A DNA stretch of 64,000 bases, taken from Akebia trifoliata. Its lineage: Eukaryota; Streptophyta; Magnoliopsida; Ranunculales; Lardizabalaceae. The first letter of the stretch is position 1. Every line of letters starts with the position of its first letter. Below, piece by piece: positions 34,530 through 44,499 of this stretch. The DNA lies in NCBI GenBank assembly GCA_017979445.1, contig JADQWC010000023.1, positions 1 through 64,000 on the forward strand, written 5' to 3'. The translations under genes and the position numbers were made by a program. Below the pieces are notes generated by a model. The model was not told the origin of the DNA. It did not search any database and was given only the letters and a program-made list of their open reading frames with translations.

Positions 34530-35226
34530 ATATTATCAATCGATATGGGGATACCTTTTGAACTGATCTCTGATAATGGGTCGTACTTCAAAGCATAAAT
34601 CATTACTCTGTGTTCAAAGTTGAAGATCCGGAATCACAAATCATCCTCCTACCGTCCTCAGATCAATGGAACGGTTGAAGTAGTTAGTAAGAGTATCAAG
34701 ACTATCATCAGGAAAATGAGTCAATAACATCAAGATTGGTCAGAAAAATTATCATTCACGTTGTGGACATATCGAACTCTAATTCGATCCTCTATTGTAG
34801 CTACTCCTTACTCCTTAGTATATGGCATGGAAGCAGTCTTGCCAGTTGAAATGGAGATTCCATCTCTCAAGATTTTGTTCGAAAGTCAGTTGTCAGAAGC
34901 AGTTTGGGTTCGCCAACTGCATGAAGAATTGAATTTGATCGAAGAAAAATGACTAAGAGCATTGTACCATGTGCAAGCTTATCAAAGAAGAGTCGCCGTG
35001 CGTTTGACAAGAAAATCAAGGCTCGTCACTTACAAGTCGAGGATATAATACTCAAAGAGAATCGGGCACCTATTTTTGACCCTAGAAGGAAGTTCAAACC
35101 AAATTGGGGAGGTCTGTACATCATCAAGGAAATACTACCAGGAAAAGCTGTCAGGCTTCAAGATCATGATGGAATCGAGTTACCAGAACCAACCAACCTT
35201 GACCAAATCAAACGGTACTACATTTA
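34530..35226 (+). pseudogene. Element D integrase and pol C-terminus, decayed
   Basis: Frames give ISDNGSYF, YRPQINGTVE (with the third acidic residue of the integrase core) and TPYSLVYGMEAVLPVEMEIP, then AFDKKIKARHLQVEDIILKE, FKPNWGGLYIIKEILPGKAV and a final KRYYI stop at 35226. This is the usual end of a Tat/Ogre polyprotein. Several stops and frame changes intervene, so it is not functional. Confidence 0.8.
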
Positions 35227-36729
35227 AGGAGGCCATTTTTGGCCGAATCAATTTTCCTACTACCTAATTCTTTATCTCCTTTCTCAACCCCTTTGCAGCC
35301 TGTTCAAAAAAAAGAAAAATTGTGCCTTTTATTTCTTAGCCTGATCACCTAACCTAGGGGAGGGAAAAATTCGAACTACGTTTTGGTCTGATCCCAAAAT
35401 TTTGGGGTACGTAGGCAACCTGAGAAGTTACTTCAGGTCCGACCACATCAAAATAAAAAAAATCTATTTCCCCAGACAAAAAATCAAAAAAATCAAAAAA
35501 AAATTCAAAAGAGAAAGAAATATCATCCAAAATGGGAAAGAAAATTCAAGAAAAAAGTTTAAATGAAATGCCACACAAGGGGCATTTGGGTTTTTGAGCC
35601 TCAAAATCCCTTTCTTTTTTATACCCAGTCCTAAGCCTACCCATGAAAGTCCTCCTAAGTACCGTGTGAAAAAGTCAAGGAAGATAGCAAAGCATGATCA
35701 GACAGCAACTCCAGAAGTGTAGAGGAGAAAAAGAAGATAAAAAAAATGATGAAGCCTGCTAAGTTAAAAATCCGAAAAGGGCAACTTAGGCAAAAAAATT
35801 AGACACAAGCTCGCAAGGTTGAAAATCTGAAAGGACAACTTTGGCAACAATCAGAACCAAGAAAAAAAGAAAAACTCGCTAGATCGAAAACCTGAAAAGG
35901 TGATCTAGGCAAAAGTTAGAGCAAGCTCACTAGATTGAAAACCTGAAAAGGCGATCTAGGCAAAAGTTAGAGCAACAAAGAAAAACAGAATAAAATCCCA
36001 AGCTGAGAGCGGTCCGAGCTGAAACATTAGAAGTCCGAATAATCAAGGTCGATACTTAGCTTAAATCAGGCATAAACTCAGAAGCCACAAGTATCTTGTT
36101 TACGATCGATTTGAAAATGTTTACTTCCCCGAGTGAACCAATGGAGAAAAGGGTGAATTCTATGATGAGTCCCAAAAGGAAATATTTTGTTCTCTTGAGC
36201 CTGACTCAAAATCTTTAATAAAATTAATCAAAATTAAAAGTTGAGTCTTTATTGCGCTTGTGGTAATCAATTATTTCAAACATTCATACAAGGGGCATTT
36301 TCTTTCTTCTTTCCCCCTTACACTAGGGGCATTTTTTATATTACACGATGTGTTCAATTATTTTCAAGGCCATGTTCATTGTCAAACTAGAGGCGTTTTG
36401 TTTTTGAGCAATGTTAATCCTAAGAGATAATGAGAACCCAAAATTTAAGATAACCCTCTTGATAACAGTTTTTCGAAAAACTTTTGAGGTTCAAAAGAAA
36501 TAAAAAACTCAGGTTTTAAATTCATAAAACATTTGGATAAATCCTTGAGGTTCAAACAAAAGCATTTTGGATCTCACATAGGAGATATGGCATTCTTTCG
36601 TTCTCCAGATTCTTTTTCAGATCCAATCATTCTTGGAATCGATCATTTCTCTTCCAGATTCATTATCTTCCAGATTTATTCGTTCTCTGGTTCGTTCTAA
36701 TCAGATTCTCCAAAATTCATTCATTCCTC
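35227..36729 (+). other. Element D 3' region before the tandem array
   Basis: Non-coding sequence with A-rich tracts. Between about 35750 and 35990 three imperfect direct repeats of roughly 54-60 bp are built on 'gaaaacctgaaaaggcgatc' and 'taggcaaaagttagagcaa'. No gene. Confidence 0.6.
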
Positions 36730-37790
36730 TGCCAGTTTTGCTCAGTTTCCGCCAAGGGTAATCTTGGATTTTGTTCAGTTTCTGCCAAGGGTTATCTTGG
36801 ATTTTGCTCAGTTGCCGCCAAGGGTTATCTTGGATTTTGCTCATTTTCCACCAGGGATATCTTGGATTTTGCTCAGATGCCGCCAAGGGTTATCTTGGAT
36901 TTTGCTCAGTTGCCGCCAAGGGTTATCTTGGATTTTGCTCAGTTTCCGCCAAGGGTTATCTTGGATTTTGCTCAGTTGCCGCCAAGGGTTATCTTGGATT
37001 TTGCTCAGTCTCCGCCAAGGGTTATCTTGGATTTTGCTCAGTCTCCGCCAAGGGCTATCTTGGATTTTGCTCAGTCTCCGCCAAGGGTTATCTAGGATTT
37101 TTCTCAGTTTCCGCCAAGGATCTTGGAACTATGCTCAGATACCGTCGAGGGTTTTCTCGGAATTATGCTCAGATACCGCCGAGGGTTTTCTCGGAATTAT
37201 GCTCAGATACCGCCGAGGGTTTTCTCGGAACTATGCTCAGATACCGCCGAGGGTTTTCTCGGAACTATGCTCAGATACCGCCGAGGGTTTTCTCGGAACT
37301 ATGCTCAGATACCGCCGAGGGTTTTCTCGGAATTATGCTCAGATACCGCCGAGGGTTTTCTCGGAATTATGCTCAGATACCGCCGAGGGTTTTCTCGGAA
37401 CTATGCTCAGATACTGCCGAGGGTTTTCTCGGAATTATGCTCAGATACCGCCGAGGGTTTTCTCGGAACTATGCTCAGATACCGCCGAGGGTTTTCTCGG
37501 AACTATGCTCAGATACCGCCGAGGGTTTTCTCGGAATTATGCTCAGATACCGCCGAGGGTTTTCTCGGAACTATGCTCAGATACCGCCGAGGGTTTTCTC
37601 GGAACTATGCTCAGATACCGCCGAGGGTTTTCTCGGAACTATGCTCAGTTACCACCGAGGGTTTTTTCGGAACTATGCTCAGATGCCGCCGAGGGTTTTC
37701 TCGGAACTATGCTCAGTTTATGCTCAGATTATATTCAAATTATGCTCAGTTTATATTCAAATTATGCTCAGTTTATACTCAGATTATGTT
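36730..37790 (+). repeat. 33-bp to 34-bp tandem array, open in all three forward frames
   Basis: About 12 copies of a 33-bp unit ('gctcagttgccgccaagggt' plus 'tatcttggatttt') run to about 37115. About 17 copies of a related 34-bp unit ('gctcagataccgccgagggt' plus 'tttctcggaactat') then run to about 37705, followed by shorter decayed units. The 33-bp part encodes the same 11 residues in each copy (ILDFAQLPPRV). The 34-bp part shifts frame every copy, so each frame cycles through three peptides over 102 bp and all three frames stay open. Long ORFs of 260-355 codons result. They are probably not proteins. Confidence 0.9.
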
Positions 37791-38060
37791 TTACTTAGTT
37801 TCACACAGTGCACACACTTGCACATTTGCACTTTTTAGTCAGGGAGAATTCTCTAAAATTCAAGGATCTGACACTGTCAGTGAGAGTTTGCGCTCAAGGA
37901 CCTGACAACCTTTTAATTCGGGGAGAGCTTTACCCTCAAGGATCCGAACACCCCGACGAATTGCTAAATCAGACTGCAAAATGAACTGTCACTAGCTTTG
38001 GCATTCAGATATCGCACTATCTACCAAAATAGATTTGCTATCTAGTTTGCTTCAACCCTC

Positions 38061-38077
38061 TGCCAAAGAGGGGCATC
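38061..38077 (+). other. Element D polypurine tract
   Basis: 'tgccaaagaggggcatc' immediately before the TG of the 3' LTR. The preceding 270 bp show no gene. Confidence 0.75.
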
Positions 38078-39836
38078 TGTAGACACCCCATTTTTGCACT
38101 CGCCTGATTAATCAACTCGTCAACCCAATCGTAAGGATTCCCAATGATGGATGTGTATTCCATTGCTTTACTTTGTTACCAGAAATGTTTCAGAAATCCG
38201 GATGAGGTATCTCGAATTGACAAAACATTAGAAACCACGCTACGCTAGGAAAATACGACCCCAGAAACATAGAAATCATCACCTTGCAGACCAAAAAGAA
38301 GCTTCACGATAAAAATCACTAAAAATTACCAAATTACCAAAATACCCCTAACATCAAAACAACCATAGAGCCTACATTACGCTTAGAAAAACTCTTTCGA
38401 ACCCATAAAAACAAATCGGAACCAAATAAATCATTTCACCAATTTTAACAGAATTTGACAAAATTACGAAAATGCCCCTCATAAAGTTCACACCATTTCA
38501 CACAAAAAATTTCATAAATAACAAAAACTATATTTCCATCGAATTCCTTACGAAAAACCGATTCTAAAACATCCTAGAACATTAAAAACCGACTTAAAAC
38601 GTGAAAAGTCCTCTCCGGGGGCAAAACGGTAATTTCACAATTTTCATGATAAAAAATTCTGAAATTAATAAATAAAACATTAAATAATTAAAATTAAACA
38701 TTGATGAAATTATTTAAAATTTTGAATCTAAAAATCGATTAATCGGACTCTCAGGCAAAATTGTTGAGGGTTCGTGGGATATTTCTTTAAGGACCCCTCC
38801 ATTTGGGGGTCCAAAGAATAAAAAATAATAGAGGGGCCTTCTCCAAAAATAAAAGTAAATCAAGCAAGACTGAAGTCAAGGTATTAAAGTCAATCAGTGA
38901 GACTGAAGTCAAAATTAAAGTCAATTAAGCAAGACTAAAGTCAAGATATTGAAAGTCAATCCATTAAGACTAAAGTCAAAACATTAAAAGTCAATCAAAT
39001 AAGACCAAAAGTCATATAGAGATCTAATTAAATAATAACTCTATCTAATAGAGTTCTAACTTAAAAACAATTCTACCTAAAACAATTTGAATTAAAACAC
39101 AATTCTACCTAAAACAATTCTAATTAAAACACAATTCTACCTAAAACAAGTCAAATAAAACACAACTCTAATTAAAAGATCTCTAATAAACACTAACTCT
39201 ATCCAAATCAACCCCTAAAAACATCTATAAATAGAGGTGCTCACACCCTATTTTCGTATCAAATCATAAACCCTAAGAGAAGTAGGTCTAGAAGCTCCCC
39301 TAGCCCCCCATAAACCCTAGTTTTGGAGCCCCAACTCCTTAACTAACATCCCTCCTTCAATTTTAGTCTAGAAAACACTTAAAAGCCTTCTAAAAACACC
39401 CCAAATCCGCAACGAACTTGAAGAGTTCAGATTCAAAAACAAGGAGATACCTTGCCTTGGAGATCCGAAGTCAAATCCGAAACAGAACGAAGCAAGGGAG
39501 CACGGTACAAGGAGCTCTTTTTGTCAGATCTGAGGGAACCAAGTCCTTGCCATCGGAAAGGTAAATTTTTTTTTTTATTTATTTTTTTATCTAGGTTTTA
39601 GCAATGTAATTTACTTGGGAATTTAGTAGAGACCGGCTTTGGCCGGGCGGGGTTGGTGCCTAACACCTTCCAACCCCGTAACTTGATCCCCGAATTCAGA
39701 TTTTTTATGGTAGATTAGTTCTTTTTATCCATGTTAGAGTCAGTATGGTTCCTAGACCACAATAACTAGGTGGCGACTCCCAAACCTCAAGGGTCAAAAG
39801 CGGATCCGCGCACCCCGCGGATCGAGGGCGCTTTCA
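38078..39836 (+). repeat. Element D 3' LTR
   Basis: 1759 bp, aligning end to end with the 5' LTR with scattered substitutions and 1-bp indels. It is followed by the right copy of AGTAT at 39837-39841. Confidence 0.95.
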
Positions 39837-39841
39837 AGTAT

Positions 39842-40053
39842 ACAATGATTGTGGCTTATTCACGTGATATGAGGAGCTGAATATTGTTTCATCAAAAAAT
39901 GTGAAGGAAGATGAAGTAAAAACTAAGTGCAAAAATAGAGAGATTGGGAAAATTTGGACCAACATTTTACAATTATGCAAGAATTTGAAAGAAAAGTTAG
40001 ATGTAAAAAAAGATGAATATAATTGTATGTTATTCAAAATTTGGATACAATAA
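39842..40053 (+). pseudogene. GRF zinc-finger gene, 3' part (continuation of 26423-26722)
   Basis: Directly after the right target duplication the frame gives YNDCGLFT, a TGA at 39865, and YEELNIVSSKN, which supplies the missing CG-x-F half of the zinc finger. The TGA stands where GRF fingers usually carry Trp (TGG). A Lys-rich tail that may form a coiled coil (KNREIGKIWTNILQLCKNLK) follows to a stop at 40051-40053. The gene therefore has a 13.1-kb insertion in exon 2 and also a nonsense change. Confidence 0.7.
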
Positions 40054-40345
40054 ATTGTATTTGTAATTTAAAATATCAAACCAGATTATCTTTTACAAGT
40101 ATGTTTTTTTTATTATGTGTGATGTAAAGTAATAGTTAAAATAATCAAACAGACAATATTATGTGATTACAATGGTTGAAAAGGGTAATATAGTCAATTT
40201 ACCAATTTTTTGCATTAAGTAACAAACAGTTTTATGTGATTATAGTACTTAATTTGAATCAGTTTAGACAATTCAGATTGGTAAACAGACAACAATTTCA
40301 GTACTTAAATTCAGCACTTATGCAGTTTCAACAATTATAATCATT

Positions 40346-40380
40346 CAACACTTATTTGTTCAGTTTTAACAAACGGCACC
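40346..40380. mobile_element. Possible DNA-transposon terminus
   Basis: The reverse complement begins GGTGCCGTTTGTTAAAAC at 40380. Element A pol sequence resumes right after it with 'taagag'. This looks like the outer end of a DNA transposon (PIF or hAT style) inserted into element A, but no matching left end was found near 25135-25317. Confidence 0.35.
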
Positions 40381-40392
40381 TAAGAGAAGCGT

Positions 40393-41111
40393 TTTAAAGT
40401 TTGTTAAAAATAATATCATCTATCGGTATGGCTTCCTGAGTGGAATAATAACCGACAACTCCAAAAACTTCAAGAACAAAGATATGACAAAATATGAGAA
40501 GACTTCCAGATCACTCATCATAATTATGTACCTTACAGACCCAAGATGAACGGAGCAGTTGAGGCCGCCAACAAGATCATCAAAAGAATCATTGAAAAGA
40601 TGACATCACATACAAGGATTGGCACGACATGTTGCCTTTCGCCCTTCACGCCTATCAGACTTCATTCCGAATCTCAACTGGGGCAACTCCGTACTCGTTG
40701 GTATATGGAATGGAAGCAGTCTTACCCATTGAGATTGAGATTCCCTTTCTCCGGATATTAAAAAAAGTAAAGTTAGACGAAATAAAATGGATTCAAGTTC
40801 GGTTCAATTAGTTGAATCTGATAAAAGATAAACGACTTGCAATTATCTATCATGGGCAAATTTAACAACGATGAATCGCACGTGTTTACAACAAGAAGGT
40901 CAAACCTCGAAATTTCTCACCAGGAGACCATATCTTAAAAAAAAATTTACCAATCTAAGAAGACGTTAAAGGGAAATTCAGACTAAACTACGAGGGACCA
41001 TTCATTATGCAGAAGGTAATAACAGGAGGAGCTCTGATTCTTATAGAAATAGACGGACAAGTCTTCCCTCAACCGATCAATGCTAACATTGTCAAGAAGT
41101 ACTACGCCTGA
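40393..41111 (+). pseudogene. Element A integrase and pol C-terminus, decayed
   Basis: Pieces in several frames: FVKNNIIYRYG, IITDNSKNFKNK, YRPKMNGAVEAANKIIKRII, TPYSLVYGMEAVLPIEIEIP, NYEGPFIMQKVITGGALILI and finally NIVKKYYA with a stop. The order and motifs are those of Tat/Ogre integrase and polyprotein end. Orientation and LTR type fit element A, whose 5' half ends at 18236; the middle of pol is absent from the window. Confidence 0.75.
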
Positions 41112-42689
41112 GATTTGATCTTGAGATGATGAAAGGTCATTTTTGCTATCCTGAAAATAACTATCTAACCCTAGTAAGCCATTTTGAGCTATCATGTTCA
41201 TTTCTTAACCTGAGACTAGGACAAGTCAACATTACAAAACAAAAAGAAAGAAAAAAAAAGAAAAAAAAAAAGAAAATCAAAAAAATCAAAGCATCAAAGT
41301 ATTCTTGGCCCGCATGAGGATAAACTGTGAACGGCTAAAAATACAAAAAAATCAAAAACTCGGACACTTGATCTTGAACTCGACCCAAATCTCCAGCCTA
41401 AACAAGTTTGAGAGACGTTGAGAGGAGACATAGATCACCTTTTCGAAATAAAAATAAATGAACTCCATGTCTACCCCACTTCAGATAAATTAAAACCTTA
41501 ACCGTTTTGTATCTTTCCACTACCCTTAAACCGAAACCAACGTTTCGTCCCACTAAAAGTCCTTTCGGATTAGGGAATGCTCTTAGGCATCACAATGATG
41601 ATGGCAGCACCAATGATCTTGTAACTTGATCCAAACCCCAAAGTCTTATTGGTCATTGGAAAACTCGAGAGGGGAATCCAGATCGGATATTCAAAAAAAA
41701 AAGTACCCGAAGTATAGAGTAACTGATCTTGCGACACAACTTGAGTTGCCGACCACTAATAGTCATCAGCAAACTCGAGAGGAGAATCTAGATTGATCAC
41801 TCATGAAAAAGTGTCACTACAAGAGTAGAGTCGTCGATCTCGTAGCTCAACTTGAGTCACCAAGCCACAAAGGCGCAGAGACTCCGAGCAAGAATTGCAA
41901 TGAAAAAATACAAAAAAAAATACAAGCATAGTCTGAAAGGACATAGTGAAAACCCGAAAGGGCGCTGTAAGTAAAATAATCAAATTATGGCAAGATCAAA
42001 GCCACCGGCACGATGAAAACTCTAAAAAAGGCATCGATGCGCAAAAATGTGGAAACTAGGTCTGGTGAAAATCATAATTGGCACCAGGGGCAATAAGGGC
42101 AAACAAAAAAATATATAAGAAAAAAAAACTCCTGGCTCACAAGAGTATAAACTGTGAACGGCAAAAAAACTTTTCAAAATCCCGAGACCTGAGTAGATAA
42201 TAGTTTTTCAATACTAGGGCACTGGGGATACTCTAAAGGAACCAAAAGAATAATTGACGTTTATATCCCCTGTGGTTGGCAAAAATACCAAAACCGTCAT
42301 AATCAAAGATTTTTACAAACTCTGAATTTATCGTACTCATTTGATAAAGACATTTCATTAAATTTCAAAAACTACTATTTTGGCCAATGACGACAAATTC
42401 AAGACTTATTCAACAAAACTTTGTGTTTTCAAGAACAATAGATATACCTAAGGCCAAGTAAATACAAAACATATTTTCTTTGCATTAAATATTTCAATAT
42501 TTTTGCATATATTCCTAAATGGCAAGAAAAATAAAGAGGGAATACAACACGCAACCCTTCAAACATCATGGTAAGAAATAAAAAAGGAGTCAAGGCGTTC
42601 CTCCAAAGTACAAATCCAGATAACTTGGCTAGTTATCACTCTTTCAGCATCTGAAGCGTCACAACTCACCAAATATGTTGCAAAGTCAT
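41112..42689 (+). other. Element A 3' untranslated region
   Basis: A-rich sequence with loosely repeated blocks ('cgagaggggaatccagat' and 'cgagaggagaatctagat' near 41670 and 41775, each about 100 bp apart). No gene on the plus strand. Confidence 0.5.
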
Positions 42690-43312
42690 CAAAATGAAGA
42701 CTCTAGACAAGCTTATCCCTCAACTCAGCCATTTTAGCTCGAAGCCTAGCCACTTCACCACTATCACTAGATCTTCATCGTGCAAGTTCGGATGTGTCAG
42801 TCTGCATCTTTTTCTTGGATTTGAGCCAAATAGCCTGAATTCGGCGATGATTAGTTTGGGGACTCCTCCACTTGATCTCGATAATCAAAGAAAGATGAAA
42901 TACCAGGACGTGTTCGAGGCATTATCTATACCAATTGCCTCCTAGATATGAGTTCTCGAATCTAATGCAAGTATTACGGAAATAGGTAGGCTGCAAAGAC
43001 AGGTCTACTCAAAATCTCAACTCAGCTCCATTTTTTCATGAGTCGACTTAGAAGTATGATTGATAAATGACCAAACAACTCGCTAAAATTCTTGGGAATA
43101 AGCACACCCTGATCATAGCCAAATTGCCGAAGAACCCGAAATGGTAGATAATGAGTCATCTCATGAAGACTAACCAAGACAAGAAAACGGGCCCAATCAA
43201 ATTTAATCACGGGAAACCCCCAAGGTGGCAATGCACCAACCCATCTCACATCCTCATCATCAAGGTTGCAAATGAAGGCATACCATTCCTCTTTACCACT
43301 CGAGACCAAGGG
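42690..43312 (-). pseudogene. Element A antisense ORF fragment
   Basis: From about 43309 on the minus strand: EEWYAFICNLDDEDVRWVGA, then LVSLHEMTHYLPFRVLRQFG and FSELFGHLSIILLSRLMKKW. The pattern W-F-L-L-EDV-W followed by a '-Y-PLRVLRQ-G' block recalls an uncharacterised plant domain commonly encoded by Tat/Ogre extra ORFs (DUF7745-like, from memory). After a stop, decayed frames continue to about 42690. Orientation is opposite to element A. Confidence 0.55.
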
Positions 43313-43751
43313 AACAACTCACCTTGACATCATGAACACAAATCAATCAATAAAAGAAAAAATCATAAATAAAAAAGTCAAAAAAATCAAAAATCAAGAA
43401 AATACAAAAAATCAAAACTCAAATAAAAAAAATCAAGAAATTTATCAAAAATCAAAAGAGTTTCAAAAACCCTTTTGAGTTGCATTCAACTCCGATTTAT
43501 TAAAACATGACTAAAAATATCACAATTTCAAAACTAATCAAATTTTTGTCAAATCTAATATCTCACACGAGCTCTGCTCCATCGAGATCAAGGAATTAAT
43601 AAGGCAAAATTCTGTCAGACCCCGTGCTTGGGTAGCCATTTTCTATAAAGTCATTAATTCAATCGGTAATCCGAAGTCGTATTTTTGCAAAAGATTTTCT
43701 GATCAATACAAATAAGGGTTTATTCTATTCTTTGTAATTCTTTGCACGCAA

Positions 43752-43771
43752 TTCCTGCAAAAAATGGCAGT
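43752..43771 (+). other. Element A polypurine tract
   Basis: 'cctgcaaaaaatggcag' just before the TGTAGACAC of the LTR at 43772. It marks this LTR as a 3' LTR. Confidence 0.55.
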
Positions 43772-44499
43772 TGTAGACACTCCAATTTTAACAGGCCCCC
43801 TACTCAAAAGGACCCAAAAATAACAGTTTTTCAATAAAAATTGGCCAACGGACCTCAAAAGCCCGAATCACCAAAATATGGCATTTTATCAAAAAATGGC
43901 CCTTAAGACCCCCCTATGGGTCTAGTGGGCCCACCCAAAAAGATTTGGTGTACTCACCTTCACCGCTCCACTTCCAAAACTAAAAATACGGATTTTTAAA
44001 TAAAAGTCGTCAACGGGCCTAAAAAGCCTAATTTGTTAACACGTGACATTTTGATTAATCCAATGATTCCAAAAATCCCTAAAAAGATAAATAAATATAA
44101 AATGAGACTTGAGATACTCACCACTTTCCATATCCCTCACCACTCCACCTCCGAATCCAAAAAAACCCTAAGTCCGTTCAAAGTCCACAAACCCTCAACT
44201 CTCAAAAGTACATTTTCTCACTTTACCCACCTAACCTAAATTAAATCCCATATCAATTAAACCCTAAAACTTACCCCCCCTCCTTAAAAATCCATTTAAA
44301 ACTGACCCTTACCAATTCTAAATAACCTAAAATACTTCCTAAAATCCAAGCCCAACCCACCAAAGCCCATAAACCATTATCCATATCAAACCATATCTAT
44401 AATTCATAATCCATAATCCTAACCTACAAACCATTATCCATATCACCTAATCACTCTTTTGATCATCAAATGTGACACATGTCATCACCTCATCTTACC
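43772..44499 (+). mobile_element. Element A 3' LTR, first part
   Basis: Begins TGTAGACACTCC and follows LTR 12254-14237 through its 'gggcc' and C/A-rich sections up to 'gtcatcacc', where the chromovirus solo LTR C2 is inserted. It continues after 47493. Confidence 0.8.

Larger units (their letters stand above)
26723..39836 (+). mobile_element. Element D: complete 13.1-kb non-autonomous Tat/Ogre-type retrotransposon
   Basis: Two matching LTRs (26723-28492 and 38078-39836), a perfect 5-bp target duplication, a tRNA-Arg primer site and a polypurine tract make this a structurally complete insertion. Inside lie, in order: a leader; an intron-free methylesterase copy (29200-30272); an eEF2 fragment (30563-30655); a conserved leader block shared with element A (32716-32885); low-complexity purine repeats; an integrase remnant (34530-35226); 54-bp repeats; and a 33/34-bp tandem array (36730-37790). 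No intact gag, protease or reverse transcriptase was found, so it must have moved with proteins supplied in trans. Tandem repeats near the 3' end are known in Tat elements. It interrupts exon 2 of a GRF zinc-finger gene. Confidence 0.9.

Noticed and set aside
36764..37905. Three overlapping ORFs of 260-355 codons in the forward frames
   Set aside because: They are produced by the 33/34-bp tandem array and share the same cyclic peptide. No domain, no independent start context, and location inside a retroelement 3' region argue against a protein.
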